Shown here piece by piece: positions 12,478 to 23,292 of a stretch of 64,000 nucleotides of DNA. The DNA is taken from assembly GCA_039707655.1 (NCBI GenBank), contig CM077665.1, positions 314,216,486-314,280,485 of the forward strand. Reading direction: 5' to 3'. The notes below the pieces were generated by a model. It did not search any database. It was not told the origin of the DNA and was given only the letters and a program-made list of their open reading frames with translations. A program made the position numbers and the translations under genes. Source of the stretch: Elymus sibiricus (Eukaryota; Streptophyta; Magnoliopsida; Poales; Poaceae). Position 1 is the first letter of the stretch, and each line of letters opens with the position of its first letter.

Positions 12478-13254
12478 CTACGGAAGGTCTTGGTTGTGCC
12501 TGAACTCGGTCAGGCGTTCGTCCATGCGGTTTACATGCTCGCGGTACAACTCTAGCGCGATCTCGAGCTCCAAGCTGGCTATTTCATCGGAGATTACCAT
12601 CTCGAGGATGCGACGGCCATTTTCTTCTACTGCTCCCCGCTGGACACCTGGGCCAAGGAGGTGCTCGAGCCTACCGACGAGCCCGTTAGCATCGAGGGGG
12701 CCGCGAACAAGGTGAACGGTGCGACCCGTGCGAACGGCACGGCCGGCGTCCGGTGCAAGGACGGTGCGGCCGGGCTCTGGTGCAAGTACGGCGCAGACGG
12801 CCGCTGCCCATTCCTGGCGAGAAAGAAGGCTACTCACGTGCCTTGGACACCGTTGCGACGCCATGTCGGGTGGGATAGCAGGCAAGCGGGGATGGAACCG
12901 CTCTTGCTCTGCCGCGCGCCGCGCCTCTCGCTCTGTGGCCCTCCATCGGTCTTGCTGTGCGGCGCGCCTTGCCCTCTCGGCGCGGACGCGTATGTTTTGC
13001 TCTACGGAGCACCACCGATGATCTTCTTGTGCGGCGTGCTACAGCCTCTCGGCAGTGAGGTGGCTATGTTGCTCGGCGGCGCTGCCGCGCCCTGCGCCAA
13101 GGGTCTGCTCAACCCTTGCGATGACACACAGCACAACGTTGTCCGGCGCGTCGCCGGACATGCCATCGGCCTCGACAGGTCGTTGCACCTGCACTGGATC
13201 ATTTTCGTCATCGAGGAGGTTGATGGCAGAGGCGGCGCTTGGTCGGGTTGGCAT
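12478..13254 (-). pseudogene. Unrecognised ORF of the CACTA, convergent with 11544 ORF, disrupted
   Basis: The frame starts at the ATG at 13254 (MPTRPSAASAINLLDD...) and hits a TAG at 13039-13041. It then continues in the same frame with an Arg/Glu/Ala-rich helical stretch to a possible donor (GTGAGT) near 12837. A second open frame, 12885-12478, ends in a Leu/Glu-rich amphipathic stretch (ISDEIASLELEIALEL). Exon joining is uncertain. No family is recognised. It sits tail to tail with the 11544 ORF in the same GC-rich island. Confidence 0.35.
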
Positions 13255-13539
13255 GCTTCGTAGATGGGCTAGGCTGCACTAGGTGTGCATCCGCGTGTGA
13301 CGTGCACAGGCTCTTATGCTCATTCGCTTCTGGCGGGAAACCCATGGGGAAGCTTGCGCGGGAACATGCGCGGTTCTGCGCGGGAACGTGGCCAAAAGAA
13401 ACGCCGGTGCGGTGCCGAAGCGTGCACTGTAATCCTCAGGCGAAAACGCGGTGACAAGACGTGAGAGGGGAAGAAGTGGTGATGCGCAGTCAGACTGGTA
13501 TAATAATAATAAAACGTCTGCGATATTAATACAGGCAAA

Positions 13540-14042
13540 CGGCACTTCCGTACGTACCGTCGGTAATGTTTTCATCAATTGCTGACAATTTTTTTGCAAC
13601 AACCGTCTGCCCACAACACACACAACTTGTCCGGATGAATCGTTTGGGTTATTATTGGTCTTCCCACACAATTATGATGAATGAACCGATTGTTGCGTAT
13701 CACACACACACACCTTCTTACGCTAACCCGTTTGTGTTCTGCTGGATTATCGCAAATAGTTTCTCTGAGTGAACTGTGTGCGGTACTTCACACACGTACA
13801 AAGTTTTGTTAACTGTTTCTGTTATCTTAGCTAATCCCAAACAGTTCATAAGAATAAACTGTCTGCCATGGATCACACACGCAACAATTTTCTGAATCGT
13901 ATTTGATGGATCCACCATCGCACACAGTTCGTGCCATTTGCGATGGAGCTTGAACAATACCGTTTGCGATTGGTGGATCGCACACAGTTTCGTCGAAGGG
14001 TCTCTGATTGATGTGTCGTCTTTGGACCATTCTATAGTACTG
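13540..14042. repeat. Right subterminal repeat region of the CACTA
   Basis: Contains TCGCACACAG, AACCGTTTGCGAT-like and CACACAC motifs matching those of 4632-5345, next to the right terminus at 14042. No gene is seen. Confidence 0.6.
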
Positions 14043-14419
14043 TGGGATCACTTGATCCCTCTCGGTACATCTTGTACGCTTTGTATGTTGATCAACTTGA
14101 TTCACTCTTTTACTTAGTCTTGATAAACCTTGTATCTTATCTTCTCTCTTCATAAAGATGATGTCTTGAAGGTAAACATGAAAGCTCACACAGTCTTCTT
14201 CTTCAAGACATGCTTGCAATAAGCTCAACTCTCACATGACCAATCTTTGGATAAAACCTTGAATACCACCTTGGTCACCATATAAACTCCTTGAAACCAA
14301 CAGATGGACTTCAAGAAGTGCCTATGGACAAATCCTTCGAATATAACTCAAGGCAACCATTAGTCCATAGGGATTGTCATCAATTACCAAAACCACACAT
14401 GGAGAAATGTGCTCTTGCA

Positions 14420-14560
14420 CCTTCCTCTTGTGGGTTTGATACCCAGGGTCACCTGTGGGGAAATAGGTGCGGGATACCCTTTCTTGTTCCAATACTGGAT
14501 CAATAAAAGGGGGACATCAAGCCCTTTTTGTGGTGTCGTTGTCGGGGAGGAGTTTAATAT
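14420..14560 (+). mobile_element. 3' end of a Gypsy LTR and its primer-binding region (Gypsy-A)
   Basis: The stretch GTTTGATACCCAGGGTCACC... to TGGTGTCGTTGTCGGGGAGG (~14530-14550) is a mutated form of the GCGCCGTTGCCGGGGAGGT sequence also found after the LTR at 55490. It marks the LTR/internal junction of a Gypsy element whose LTR was cut by Copia-1. Confidence 0.55.
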
Positions 14561-14681
14561 TCCTAGTCTTTGTGTTTAGAGTTTTGTTAAAGTTAATTTT
14601 CAGTTTTTGTTTTTTACTTTTCGTTTTTTTGAAGTTTTATTTTGTTGCAAGTCTTTTAATTGAAAATACCAAAAAGTTACT

Positions 14682-16581
14682 ATGTCTCGTAACCTTGGGA
14701 GTGTTGCTACTCCTAGCAACAATTTCATGCGTGAACTAATAGCACAACCTAATGTTGCAGCTGCAGAATATGAGATCAAACCGAACCTAGTTTCCATGGA
14801 TCAACGAGACCAATTTGGAGGCTCCACTTCAAAAGATGCAGGTTTGCATTTACATAATTTTACTGAATTGCTCAACATGACACACATAAAGGATTATGAC
14901 CCAGATGCTCTGAAACTTTGCTTATTTCCTTTCTCTTTGCGAAGAAAAGCTAAGGAATAGCTTTTAGCTTTGTCTAAAGGCAGTATTACTTCTTGGGCTT
15001 CTTGTTGCAGTAAATTTTTATCTAAGTTTTGTCCACCTACAAAATTATGCAATTGTGTTCTCAAATCACAGGTTTCAAGCAAGAATAACGTGAGCCACTA
15101 GCGCTTGCGTGGGATAGAATGAAAAAAGGTATAAGAAACTGCCCCAATCATGGAATGGATGAGTGGTTAATCCTTCATATGTTTTATAATGGCTTGAATC
15201 ACATGTCAAAAACTATGCTTGATACAGCTGCAGGAGGAACAATCATGGGAAAGCCCATAGAATATGTCAAGAAGATACTAGATGATATGCAAGAGAATCA
15301 TGCCCAATGGCATGTTGACAGAACCACCACCAAGAAGGTGAATGCCATAGAAGAAAATAGCTCAGAGTTGACAACCAAGCTAGAAAAACTTATCTCTTTA
15401 ATGAAAGGTAAAGAATAGGTAAATTTCAATGCCATCACTAATGAAGATACTAGTGATGTGAATTTTATTGCTCGTAATAGCTATAATCCCAATTGGAAAA
15501 ATAATAGTTATGCTCCTAAACTTCCCTATCCTAGTAATGGAGGATCATCCAATAATTTTAATGGAGCTAATGGTAGCAATAGAAATACTCTTGAAGAAAA
15601 CTCTTAAAATTTTTATTGCTAGCCAGACTGAGCAAAATGAACACTTCAAGAATATCTTAAAGAATCATGATAACTTACTTGGTCAATTGACCGGTAAGGT
15701 TGCTGGACTAATAAATGATGTGCAGATACATGAATCCAGATCCAAGAATATGGAGGCACAAGTAGCAAAGATAGCAGAGAGTCAAACCTTGATTTTGGCT
15801 AAGTTTGCAGGTAAACCAGAGTCTAATCCGGTTGAAGAAGTTAAAATGGTAAGAAGCAACGAAGAGAAGGGTGAGGTACTTGACACAAGCCATGTGCCAG
15901 ATTACAATTATACTGTTGCAGATTTTTTTAAGATGATATCCATGAAGTATCCACTACCGGAAGTAACTAATGATGAGGCATATAATGTCTTCGTTGAACA
16001 AGTTGCAGCTAAGGTACGTGAACTTGATGATGAAAGAAAAAATATTCAGTAAATTACCAGCTAAGCAAGAGGATGCTTTTGAACCTACTATAGAGATTGC
16101 GATAGGACTTAATAAGTTTAGTGCTTTATGTGATCAATGAGCAAGTGTTTCCACTATCCCCAAATATGTTTATGATAGTCTCAAGCTTGGTCCTTATGCT
16201 AACTCTACTCTCACTCAGGCAGTAGGCATTAAGCATGGTGTTATTGTTCAAATAAATGATTGCTCTGTCATGATTGATCTTGTTATAGTAGATATGCCTA
16301 AAGATCCAGTTGCTCCTATAATTCTCAGTAGGCCTTTTCTAAGGACTATCAAAGTTGTGATAAATGTGTTTGAGGGGAATGTTCGTTTTGATTTACCATC
16401 TAAAGACCCCTTTATAAGGCATTTCCCCAGGAAAAAGAAATTGAAGACCTACATAGGAGGTGGCATCATTTTGAATGCCAGAGGCTATGGTCTCGATGTT
16501 CTAGCACCACCTTTATCACCACTACGGTCGAGCTATCCGACCGAAAACAAGCGCTTCGTGGGAGGCATCCCACACGAATAA
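14682..16581 (+). pseudogene. Gypsy gag-protease pseudogene (Gypsy-A)
   Basis: ATG at 14682 (MSRNLGSVATPS...). Retrotrans_gag-like residues (DYDPDALKLCLFPFSLRRKAKE, W replaced by stop, LLALSKGSITSW) are followed by fragments of gag C-terminus and an aspartic protease. Lesions: TAG at 14958-14960 where Trp is expected, a frameshift with TAA near 15085, TAG near 15416, TAA near 15606, and a frame change near 16045. The protease active site, DLGAS in the related copy at 61671-62289, is D-Q-stop-A-S here (~16133-16145). The protein is clearly dead. The same family recurs at 61671. Confidence 0.8.
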
Positions 16582-16849
16582 AGTAGACAAGTAAGTTTTT
16601 AATTTTTGTTTTCCAACAAAAGAGTGATTGAAGTTCCATATGAAGAAGTGAGTTTGGAAGAGTAGTTCTAATGAAGGCTTAGCCTTTTGCAAGATGATTT
16701 ATATAATTGATGTTTGAATGCCTGGAAATATGTCTACGTATTGCTATGGAACTAACACCGCAGGAAAACGAAGAAAAATGCAAGTTTAAGAGGAAAAATG
16801 CCAAAAGACAGCCTTTCCTACGACTGTAGCGATAAACAACTAGAGGCAA

Positions 16850-17165
16850 TAGAGAGAAAGACGACGTTTCAAACGGGCGCACACACCTGTTCGAGCGGTC
16901 GTTTTGATTCTTTGTAGAAACCATCGCCAAGTCTAGAGTGTTCGACGACGTTCCAAGCAGGTGCACACTCCTGTCCGAGTGGTCGTTTGACATCTTCGAC
17001 CAGGAGCACAAAGTTGACAGAACGAACGACGACGCTTTAAATGGACGACGACGCCCATTTCAGCGGTCGTTTCATCTGCATGCAGGCAAATGTGATTTAA
17101 ACCGGGTTAAAGACGGTGTTCCATGCGGGCGCATGCGCCCGTATGAGCGGTCATTTTGTGCGTCG
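16850..17165. repeat. Four ~55-80 bp GC-rich units with GGGCGC...GCGCCC palindromes
   Basis: Four related units (ACGACGTTTCAAACGGGCGC..., then CCTGTTCGAGCGGTCGTTTTG and variants) lie in a row. The last holds the near-palindrome GGGCGCATGCGCCCG. A closely similar unit stands at 42385-42435 in another LTR-like region. Upstream sequence (16582-16849) shows no gene. A CT-rich leader-like stretch follows (17180-17300). Probably LTR promoter sequence; function unknown. Confidence 0.5.
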
Positions 17166-17517
17166 GCGGCTCCCATAAGCCCGAGGAAGGAGGTAAATCA
17201 CCCCCATCTCTCTCTTATCTTCTTCTTCTTCCTCCAAACCTCTCCAAACCCTAGCAAAACTTTCTCTCTACTCGTTCGTTTTTAGTTCGAATCCTCCCGT
17301 GTGATCGATCTACGGTACGTTTCTCCTCCGATCCCCAATTTATTTTTCGCAAATCCACGTTCTACATGCCTAGCATTGCCATGTCCAGGATATGCATATT
17401 TTTTATTCAAACTTGAGTTTGGCATGTATTCGTTGATGTCTTTAGCGGAGTATGATGCTGTGAGTACCGTAGGATCATCATTGTTTCATTGTATTGGACT
17501 GAAATATTGTTTTGTAG

Positions 17518-18177
17518 ATGTTTACACGGAGGTCTTCATGCGTACGCGGTGGTTCGAGTTCATCCACCGCACAATCGCAGCAAGTTTTCACTCAGGGGAT
17601 CGTCTTCACCTACCGTGGAAGAAAGAACAAGTTCCAGGAGCTCACCACAAGGAAGATCAAAGCAACCAAATGGGCTTGTGTGAATACTCTCGCCAAGCTA
17701 GGTATCACTCATGATTTTAATTTGCTTTGTCATAATGCCGGGTTGCATCATTTTGTTTATCAGGGATGTGAGACTTATGAAAGATTGACGCTTCAGTTTC
17801 TTAGTACTCTCTCGCACAATGTTGGGCTTGTGCCAAATGAATAAGAGGAGGAGAGGATCACTTTCCATATCCTTAACCAAGATTTGAAGATCGTTCTTGA
17901 TGAGTGGTGTAACCACTTTGGCTTCCCCAATAATGATGATGATATTAGATATGTTTATGATTTCACTAACCTGCACCCAAGGCATTGCTTTTACAAAATG
18001 AGTCACAATTGCTCTAAGCAGAGAGCCAGATGTATTGGAAGTCTTGCTATACGTTATTTATACTATGTTATCACTAACTCTTTGCAGGCAAGAGGAGAAG
18101 TTTCTAAGGTGAATGATGAGAACATGCTAGTTCTCGGGAAGGCAGCAAACCTGATGTCAGTTATTCGCCCAACCTAG
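17518..18177 (+). pseudogene. Athila ORF1 / Transposase_32-like retrotransposon protein, one internal stop
   Basis: An open frame of 220 codons, interrupted by one TAA at 17842-17844 after PNE. Motifs such as KATKWACVNTLAKLGI, YERLTLQFLSTL and ITFHILNQDL...EWCNHFGFP resemble the ORF1 proteins that replace or accompany gag/pol in Athila-type and other plant Gypsy elements. Function is unknown in the family. It ends five bases before the Gypsy-B LTR, which inserted immediately downstream. Recognised by pattern, not by search. Confidence 0.5.
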
Positions 18178-18178
18178 G

Positions 18179-18787
18179 TGTCGGTGTCAAACCGGCAGAC
18201 CTCGGGTAGGGGGGCCCGAGCTGTGAGATCGGATCGGTGGTAATAGGAGACAAGGAACATGAGATTTTTACCCAGGTTCGGGCCCTCTTGATGAAGGTAA
18301 AACCCTACGTCTTGCTTGAGGGAGTCCTGGTTTAAGGGGTCCTCGGGAGGCCGACCTATTTCTTATGGGCCGGACTATATGGGCCGCTTACTGAGCACTG
18401 GATTGATCGAAGACCCTGTCTCCAGGAAGGAAGCTTCGGGAATCGTGGCGTATCCTCCACGTTTGAAGTAGTGAATAGGCATGTTTATCCCTTCGACGTG
18501 TAACCGACCATGTGTAAACCCTAGGTACCCACGGCGTCTATATAAGCCGGAGGGTTTTAGGTTGTAGACCAAGAGAACTCATCTAGGGTTTTAGCCATTC
18601 GATCTCGAGGTAGATCAACTACGTAACCCTTATACCATCAATATAATCAAGCAGGACGTAGGGTATTACCTCCATAGGAGGGCCCGAACCTGGGTAAAAC
18701 CTCGTCTCCCTCATCTCCTGTTACCATCGATTCTAGTCTCACAGCTCGGGACCCCCTACCCGAGATCCGCCGGTTTTGACACCGACA
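18179..18787 (+). repeat. LTR of Gypsy-B, with ~140 bp inverted repeats at its own ends
   Basis: Starts TGTCGGTGTCAAACCGG and ends CCGGTTTTGACACCGACA, followed directly by TTGGTGCTTTCATTGAGAG (primer-binding region). The first ~140 bp and the last ~148 bp are inverted copies of each other, ~85% alike by eye (CTCGGGTAGGGGG..., ACCCAGGTTCGGGCCCTC..., CCCTACGTC(T/C)TGCTTGA). A TATA-like CTATATAAG lies near 18539. Left flank is CTAGG. The partner LTR is missing. Confidence 0.8.
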
Positions 18788-18832
18788 TTGGTGCTTTCAT
18801 TGAGAGTTCCGCTATGATCGCCAAAGGAATCG

Positions 18833-21800
18833 ATGTCTCGCCTAGTCATCAACAAAGAGGTCCGCAACACGGACACTTTCGTCCCCGGACAGATCTTCGC
18901 TTTCGGCAGCATTGTGCTACACGCTGACCCGACCGGTCATCTAGGCCGTGTCGGAAGTTTCGCCCCTGATCAAGAGGTTAGATTCGGGAACCTAGAGTTC
19001 TCCGTAGACTCTCGGGGCGACCTGTCGCTAACCGGGCTCGCGGTCTCGCCTGCCACGCCCGAAGACTCTGAGGCTTTAACCTCAGATCCATCTTTCGGTC
19101 CCGCCCACGGGATCTACCCCGGCGAGGACCCAACCTTCCGTCCGGACCCGGTCATAGTGCCAGACGTCCGGACACCTGTTCTTGCCGAAGACTCTCCCCA
19201 CATGGACGCATCGGAGGTTAACTCCGGAAGCTCTGAGCAGGCCGACCCGATCGAGCTCTCGATACTCAACGAGGCCCTAGATCGGATCTCGTCGATGAAG
19301 ATTACCGACGATCCAACCCCGATCTGTTCTCAGATCGGGCTCAAGGCGGGTCAGGACGAATTTTTCGTCCCACCCACCACCCACTTGGTAGCCACTGTCG
19401 AGGATTTAACCGACATGTTGGACTATGCCTCTGAGAAGGCAGAATACATGGATGATGAGGATCGCGCCCTCACCCCCGTTAACACCGGGCGGTGGACTGC
19501 CACCTCCACATACGACGTCTACATGGTGGACACTCCGAAAAACTATGGCGACAAATTGGATGAAGCGCCGTCAAGACGCCAAAAGCCGCATAAACGGTCA
19601 AAAGGAAAAAAGGGAAGAAAAGCTATCGACGGTACCGGGGACGGAAACACCCCGAAAGACCTCGGCGATCCCGAAATCCCTGAACACCTGTTAGAGGGTC
19701 AGGAGAGGCCGGAAGACCGGCGCAACCCCGACGATCTAAATGATTTCGAGGACAACAATTACCTCCCCCCTGCCGAGGAGGAGGACATCCCGGAAGCCGA
19801 TGACTTCGCCATCCCTGATAATCTTGAAGATCAGGAGCTGTTTAGGCAACAACTTATAGCCACGGCCCGCAGCCTGAAAGCAAAAGAACGGCAGCTTAAA
19901 GCCGAGCAAGACGACCTCAACGATCGATGGACGAGAGTCCTCTCGGTTGAGGAAGGATACGGTACCGGTCTATCGGACCAACCTAAGAGCTATCCACGCA
20001 GAAGGCTGCTGCCACAATTCGATGACGAGCTCACTGATACGCCGTCTCCCAAACATACCACATACGACAAGCCAGACCGCCCTCCTAGAGGACGAGACAG
20101 GATGGCTGACAACACTGGCTATAGGCCGACGATGCCCCGTAGACGAGGAAAAGAGCCACTAGAGCCCGATGACAGGTTCGACCTGCGACACGACCTGGAC
20201 TACAGAGCAGGTCGTACGCGATCCATCTACGGATCCAGAGGATACTCACCCGATAGACGGGAAGGGTACCGGCCTTGGCTCGACCACAACAATAAAGGTC
20301 GGGAACGAAACCGGGCTGGGACAGACGCCGATCACCGGCGCGACATAGCTCGGGTCAGAGGCGCTGCCCACCCACTGTGCTTTACGGACGAGGTGATGCA
20401 ACATCAGTTCCCGGAAGGGTTTAAACCCGTAAACATAGAACAATACGATGGGACAACTGACCCAACCGTATGGATCGAGGATTTCCTCCTCCACATCCAC
20501 ATGGCGCGAGGAGATGACCTCCACGCCATCAAGTAGCTACCCCTGAAGCTTAAGGGGCCAGCTCGGCACTGGTTAAATAGCCTCCCTGAAAACTCCATTG
20601 GGTGTTGGGAGGATCTAGAAGACGCATTCCGATCTAACTTCCAGGGCACTTATGTTCGGCCGCCGGACTCCTCCGACCTAAGCAACGTCGTCCAGAAGCC
20701 AGGAGAATCCGCGCGGCTATTCTGGAATCGGTTCTTGACCAAGAAAAACCAGATCGTTGACTGCCCGGATGCCGAAGCAATAGCCTCTTTCAGGCACAAT
20801 ATTTGGGATGAGTGGCTGGCTCGTCAGCTCGGCCAGGATAAACCAAGGACAATGTCCGCCCTCACATCACTCATGACTCGCTTTTGCGCGGGCGAGGATA
20901 ACTGGCTAGCAAGACGCAGCCACAACCCCGAAGACCCCGGAACCTCCGAAGTTCGGGATGGAAACGGGAAACCAAAGCGCAACAAGAATAAGCGCCGGCA
21001 CAACAATAGTGATGCCGATGACATGACCGTTAACGCCGGCTTCCGCAACTCCCGGCCTGGGCAGCGGAAGAAGCCTCCTAAAGGCAATCGCGACGGACCC
21101 ACCCCGCTGGACAAGATCATGGAGAGGCCTTGCCAGATCCATGGCACTCAAGAGAAGCCCGCCAACCACACCAACCGTAACTGTTGGGTATTCAAACAGG
21201 CCGGCAAGCTCGCATCCGAGGACCAAGGCAAGAGCCCACACAGCGAGGACGAGGATGAGCCCCGCGGTCCGATCAGTGGCGGACAAAAGAAATTCCCTCC
21301 AGAGGTAAAAACAGTAAATATGATATACGCCACTCATATACCCAAAAAGGAGATGAAGCGCGCCCTTCGAGAGGTCTACGCCGTAGAACCCGTAGCCCCG
21401 AAGTATAACCCATGGTCGGCATACCCGATCACCTTCGATTGACATGACCACCCGACCAGTATCCGTCATGGGGGTTTAGCCGCCCTCGTTCTAGACCCCA
21501 TCATAGACGGGTATCACCTCACTAAAGTCCTAATGGACGGAGGAAGTAGCCTCAATCTGATTTACTCAGACACGGTGAAAAAGATGGGCATAGATCCGTC
21601 AAGGATCAAACCCAGCAACACTACCTTTAAAGGAGTGATCCCAGGCGTCAAAGCCCGTTGCACGGGCTCGGTAAGCGTGGAAGTAGTGTTCGGCTCGCCC
21701 GATAACTTTCGAAGCGAGGACTTGATCTTTGACATCGTACCTTTCCGCAGCGGCTATCACGCCCTGCTCGGCCGTACAACGTTCGCTCGCTTTAATGTCG

Positions 21801-22033
21801 TCCCACACTACGCATACCTCAAGCTCAAAATGCCCGGCCCCAAGGGGGTCATTACTGTCAACGGCAACACAGAGCGCTCCCTCCGAACTGAGGAACATGC
21901 GTTGGCCCTGGCGGCCGAATTCCATTACACTGATGATCGGCGGACGCCGACATCTGCTGTAAAGGCACCCAAGGCTGGGAAGCGAGCTCGGTTTCAACCC
22001 GAAGTACTAGAACCTTCTTCTCCCCGTAAATAG
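18833..22033 (+). pseudogene. Gypsy-B gag-aspartic protease polyprotein with two in-frame stops
   Basis: One frame of 1067 codons from the ATG at 18833 (MSRLVINKEV...), broken only by TAG at 20534-20536 and TGA at 21440-21442. Residues ~1-500 are an acidic, Pro/Arg-rich head. The Retrotrans_gag domain is near residues 530-700 (GTTDPTVWIEDFL ... PLKLKGPARHWLNSLP). A C-H-H-C-type knuckle follows (CQIHGT...NHTNRNCWVF), then an aspartic protease with MDGGSSLNLIY, where Gly stands in place of the usual Thr of DTG, as is common in this family. After the stop at 22034 no polymerase motifs follow. The TGA probably arose from TGG. Two base changes are all that separate it from an open frame. Confidence 0.85.
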
Positions 22034-23292
22034 GGATTTGCCCCCCATCGCACGGCCCTAGAACCGGCAAAGTACGTGCTGAGGAGGCACAACTTCGCGC
22101 TCAAAATTCCATGGGCAGCGGTGGGGGAAAACTATCAAAGGGTAAGTGTTCGGCTGGACCGAACTATCACCATCAAAACGTCTTCGGACACACTACAGGT
22201 ACCATAAAGTACCTGCTAAAGCGTAAAGCTCATCCACACTTCGGTGACTTCTCATGACTTTTCTCCAAAAGTCCGCTCGCCGAACAGCAAAACCCATAGC
22301 GGTATACAACTCCTTAGTAGACGCAGGAGCGGACAAACGACAGGGCACATCGAGGACGTCAGGTCACCCATCGAAGACCCCTGGTACAACCCCTCCTGTA
22401 AGGTTTATATTTCATTTCTAAATACTTGTAAACAGTTGCATCGGCAATTTGAATAATAAGAGTTGTTGAGTAAAATACAGATATATCATACATGATCGCT
22501 TCGTTGTCTTTTTTTGGCACACTCTCTATTTTCCCCCTCTTCTTGCGAACCTGTTTGGTATACTTTACGATGCAACCGGCTAATAGACCGGGGGCTCGAA
22601 CTTAAAAAATTGCCCTAAGCACAACTGATTTTGCGTTCGGCGTCTTGGAATTCCGCTTTATATGCATTGGTTCCGAACTATGTCTTGGGTCAATAGTTGG
22701 GTTGCCCGGCTCCTGTGCTTGCCCCTTTATGTTCCGCTCGTTCGGCTAAAAGGGCAAAGGGAGAACCACTGCGATTGTGCTTCCGGCTAGCCTGGTCAAG
22801 CACCTCAGCGGAGAAAGCCGAAAACTGACTGTCATAGTATGCGAGAACCGGTCTGCGAATCCGAGCTTAAATAAACCTTGTTAGAGGTTATCCCGTGTCA
22901 TACGACGGGTTTGGCATTAGTACAAACCATGTGATATCGGCTTTGGCCGCGGTTCATCCGAACATCACAAACCCCTGGGGGCTAGTCATCAGCCCCCCGC
23001 ACTCCTTTCTCGTGCCCCTACGGCTAAGTGAAAGCAATAAAGCATTATGGTCCGATTGCCTTGTCTGCCCCACACTACCGCCTTCGGGTACCGATAGCTC
23101 GGCTAAGGGTCACAGTACGTTGGCAGAGACACCCCGCGTAGTATCTACATGGGGGCTGAAGCCGACGACTCGCAACTTTCAGTTTCAACGGCCACACAAG
23201 AGTTATAAAGGATGCAAAACACGAAAGCCATGATAAACCATGCATCTTAAATATAAACGCGTTAAAAGGTCCTCGGACATATTACAACGCAT
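22034..23292. other. Noncoding internal part of Gypsy-B
   Basis: The first ~170 bp still read as polyprotein continuation (TALEPAKYVLRRHNFALKIPWAAVG) and then decay. The remainder holds no ORF I can support. It includes the presumed 3' flank of the antisense gene. Confidence 0.5.

Larger units (their letters stand above)
4632..14042. mobile_element. CACTA-type DNA transposon (non-autonomous), nested in Copia-1 LTR
   Basis: The element interrupts the Copia-1 LTR, and TGG is duplicated at 4629-4631 and 14043-14045, the 3-bp target duplication expected for CACTA elements. The left end reads CACTGGTGCAGCGACG. The right end, read inward, is CAGTACTATAGAATGGTCC, followed by AAAGACGAC. The two align if the left end has lost an internal ACTATAGAA, so the ends are degraded CACTA termini. 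Both subterminal regions are dense in short GTGTGCGAT and AACCGTTTGCGAT-like motifs in both orientations, as in CACTA elements. I find no TnpA/TnpD-type transposase. Cargo: an Ulp1-like gene, a ~515-bp tandem array, and two decayed ORFs rich in charged residues. Confidence 0.7.
2427..14419 (-). mobile_element. 5' LTR of Copia-1, split by a CACTA insertion
   Basis: On the minus strand the LTR starts TGCAAGAGCACATTTC at 14419 and ends CTTTCA at 2427. Its two pieces, 14046-14419 (374 bp) and 2427-4631 (2205 bp), join into an LTR of about 2.6 kb once the 9.4 kb CACTA is removed. The start resembles the LTR starts at 43706 and 51727 (AGCACATTTGCTCC and GGTTTTGGTAATTAAT motifs), so these Copia families are related. 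The LTR carries a CGGTACAACCG dyad cluster and a TATA-like box, listed separately. The 3' LTR is not in the window. Confidence 0.8.
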
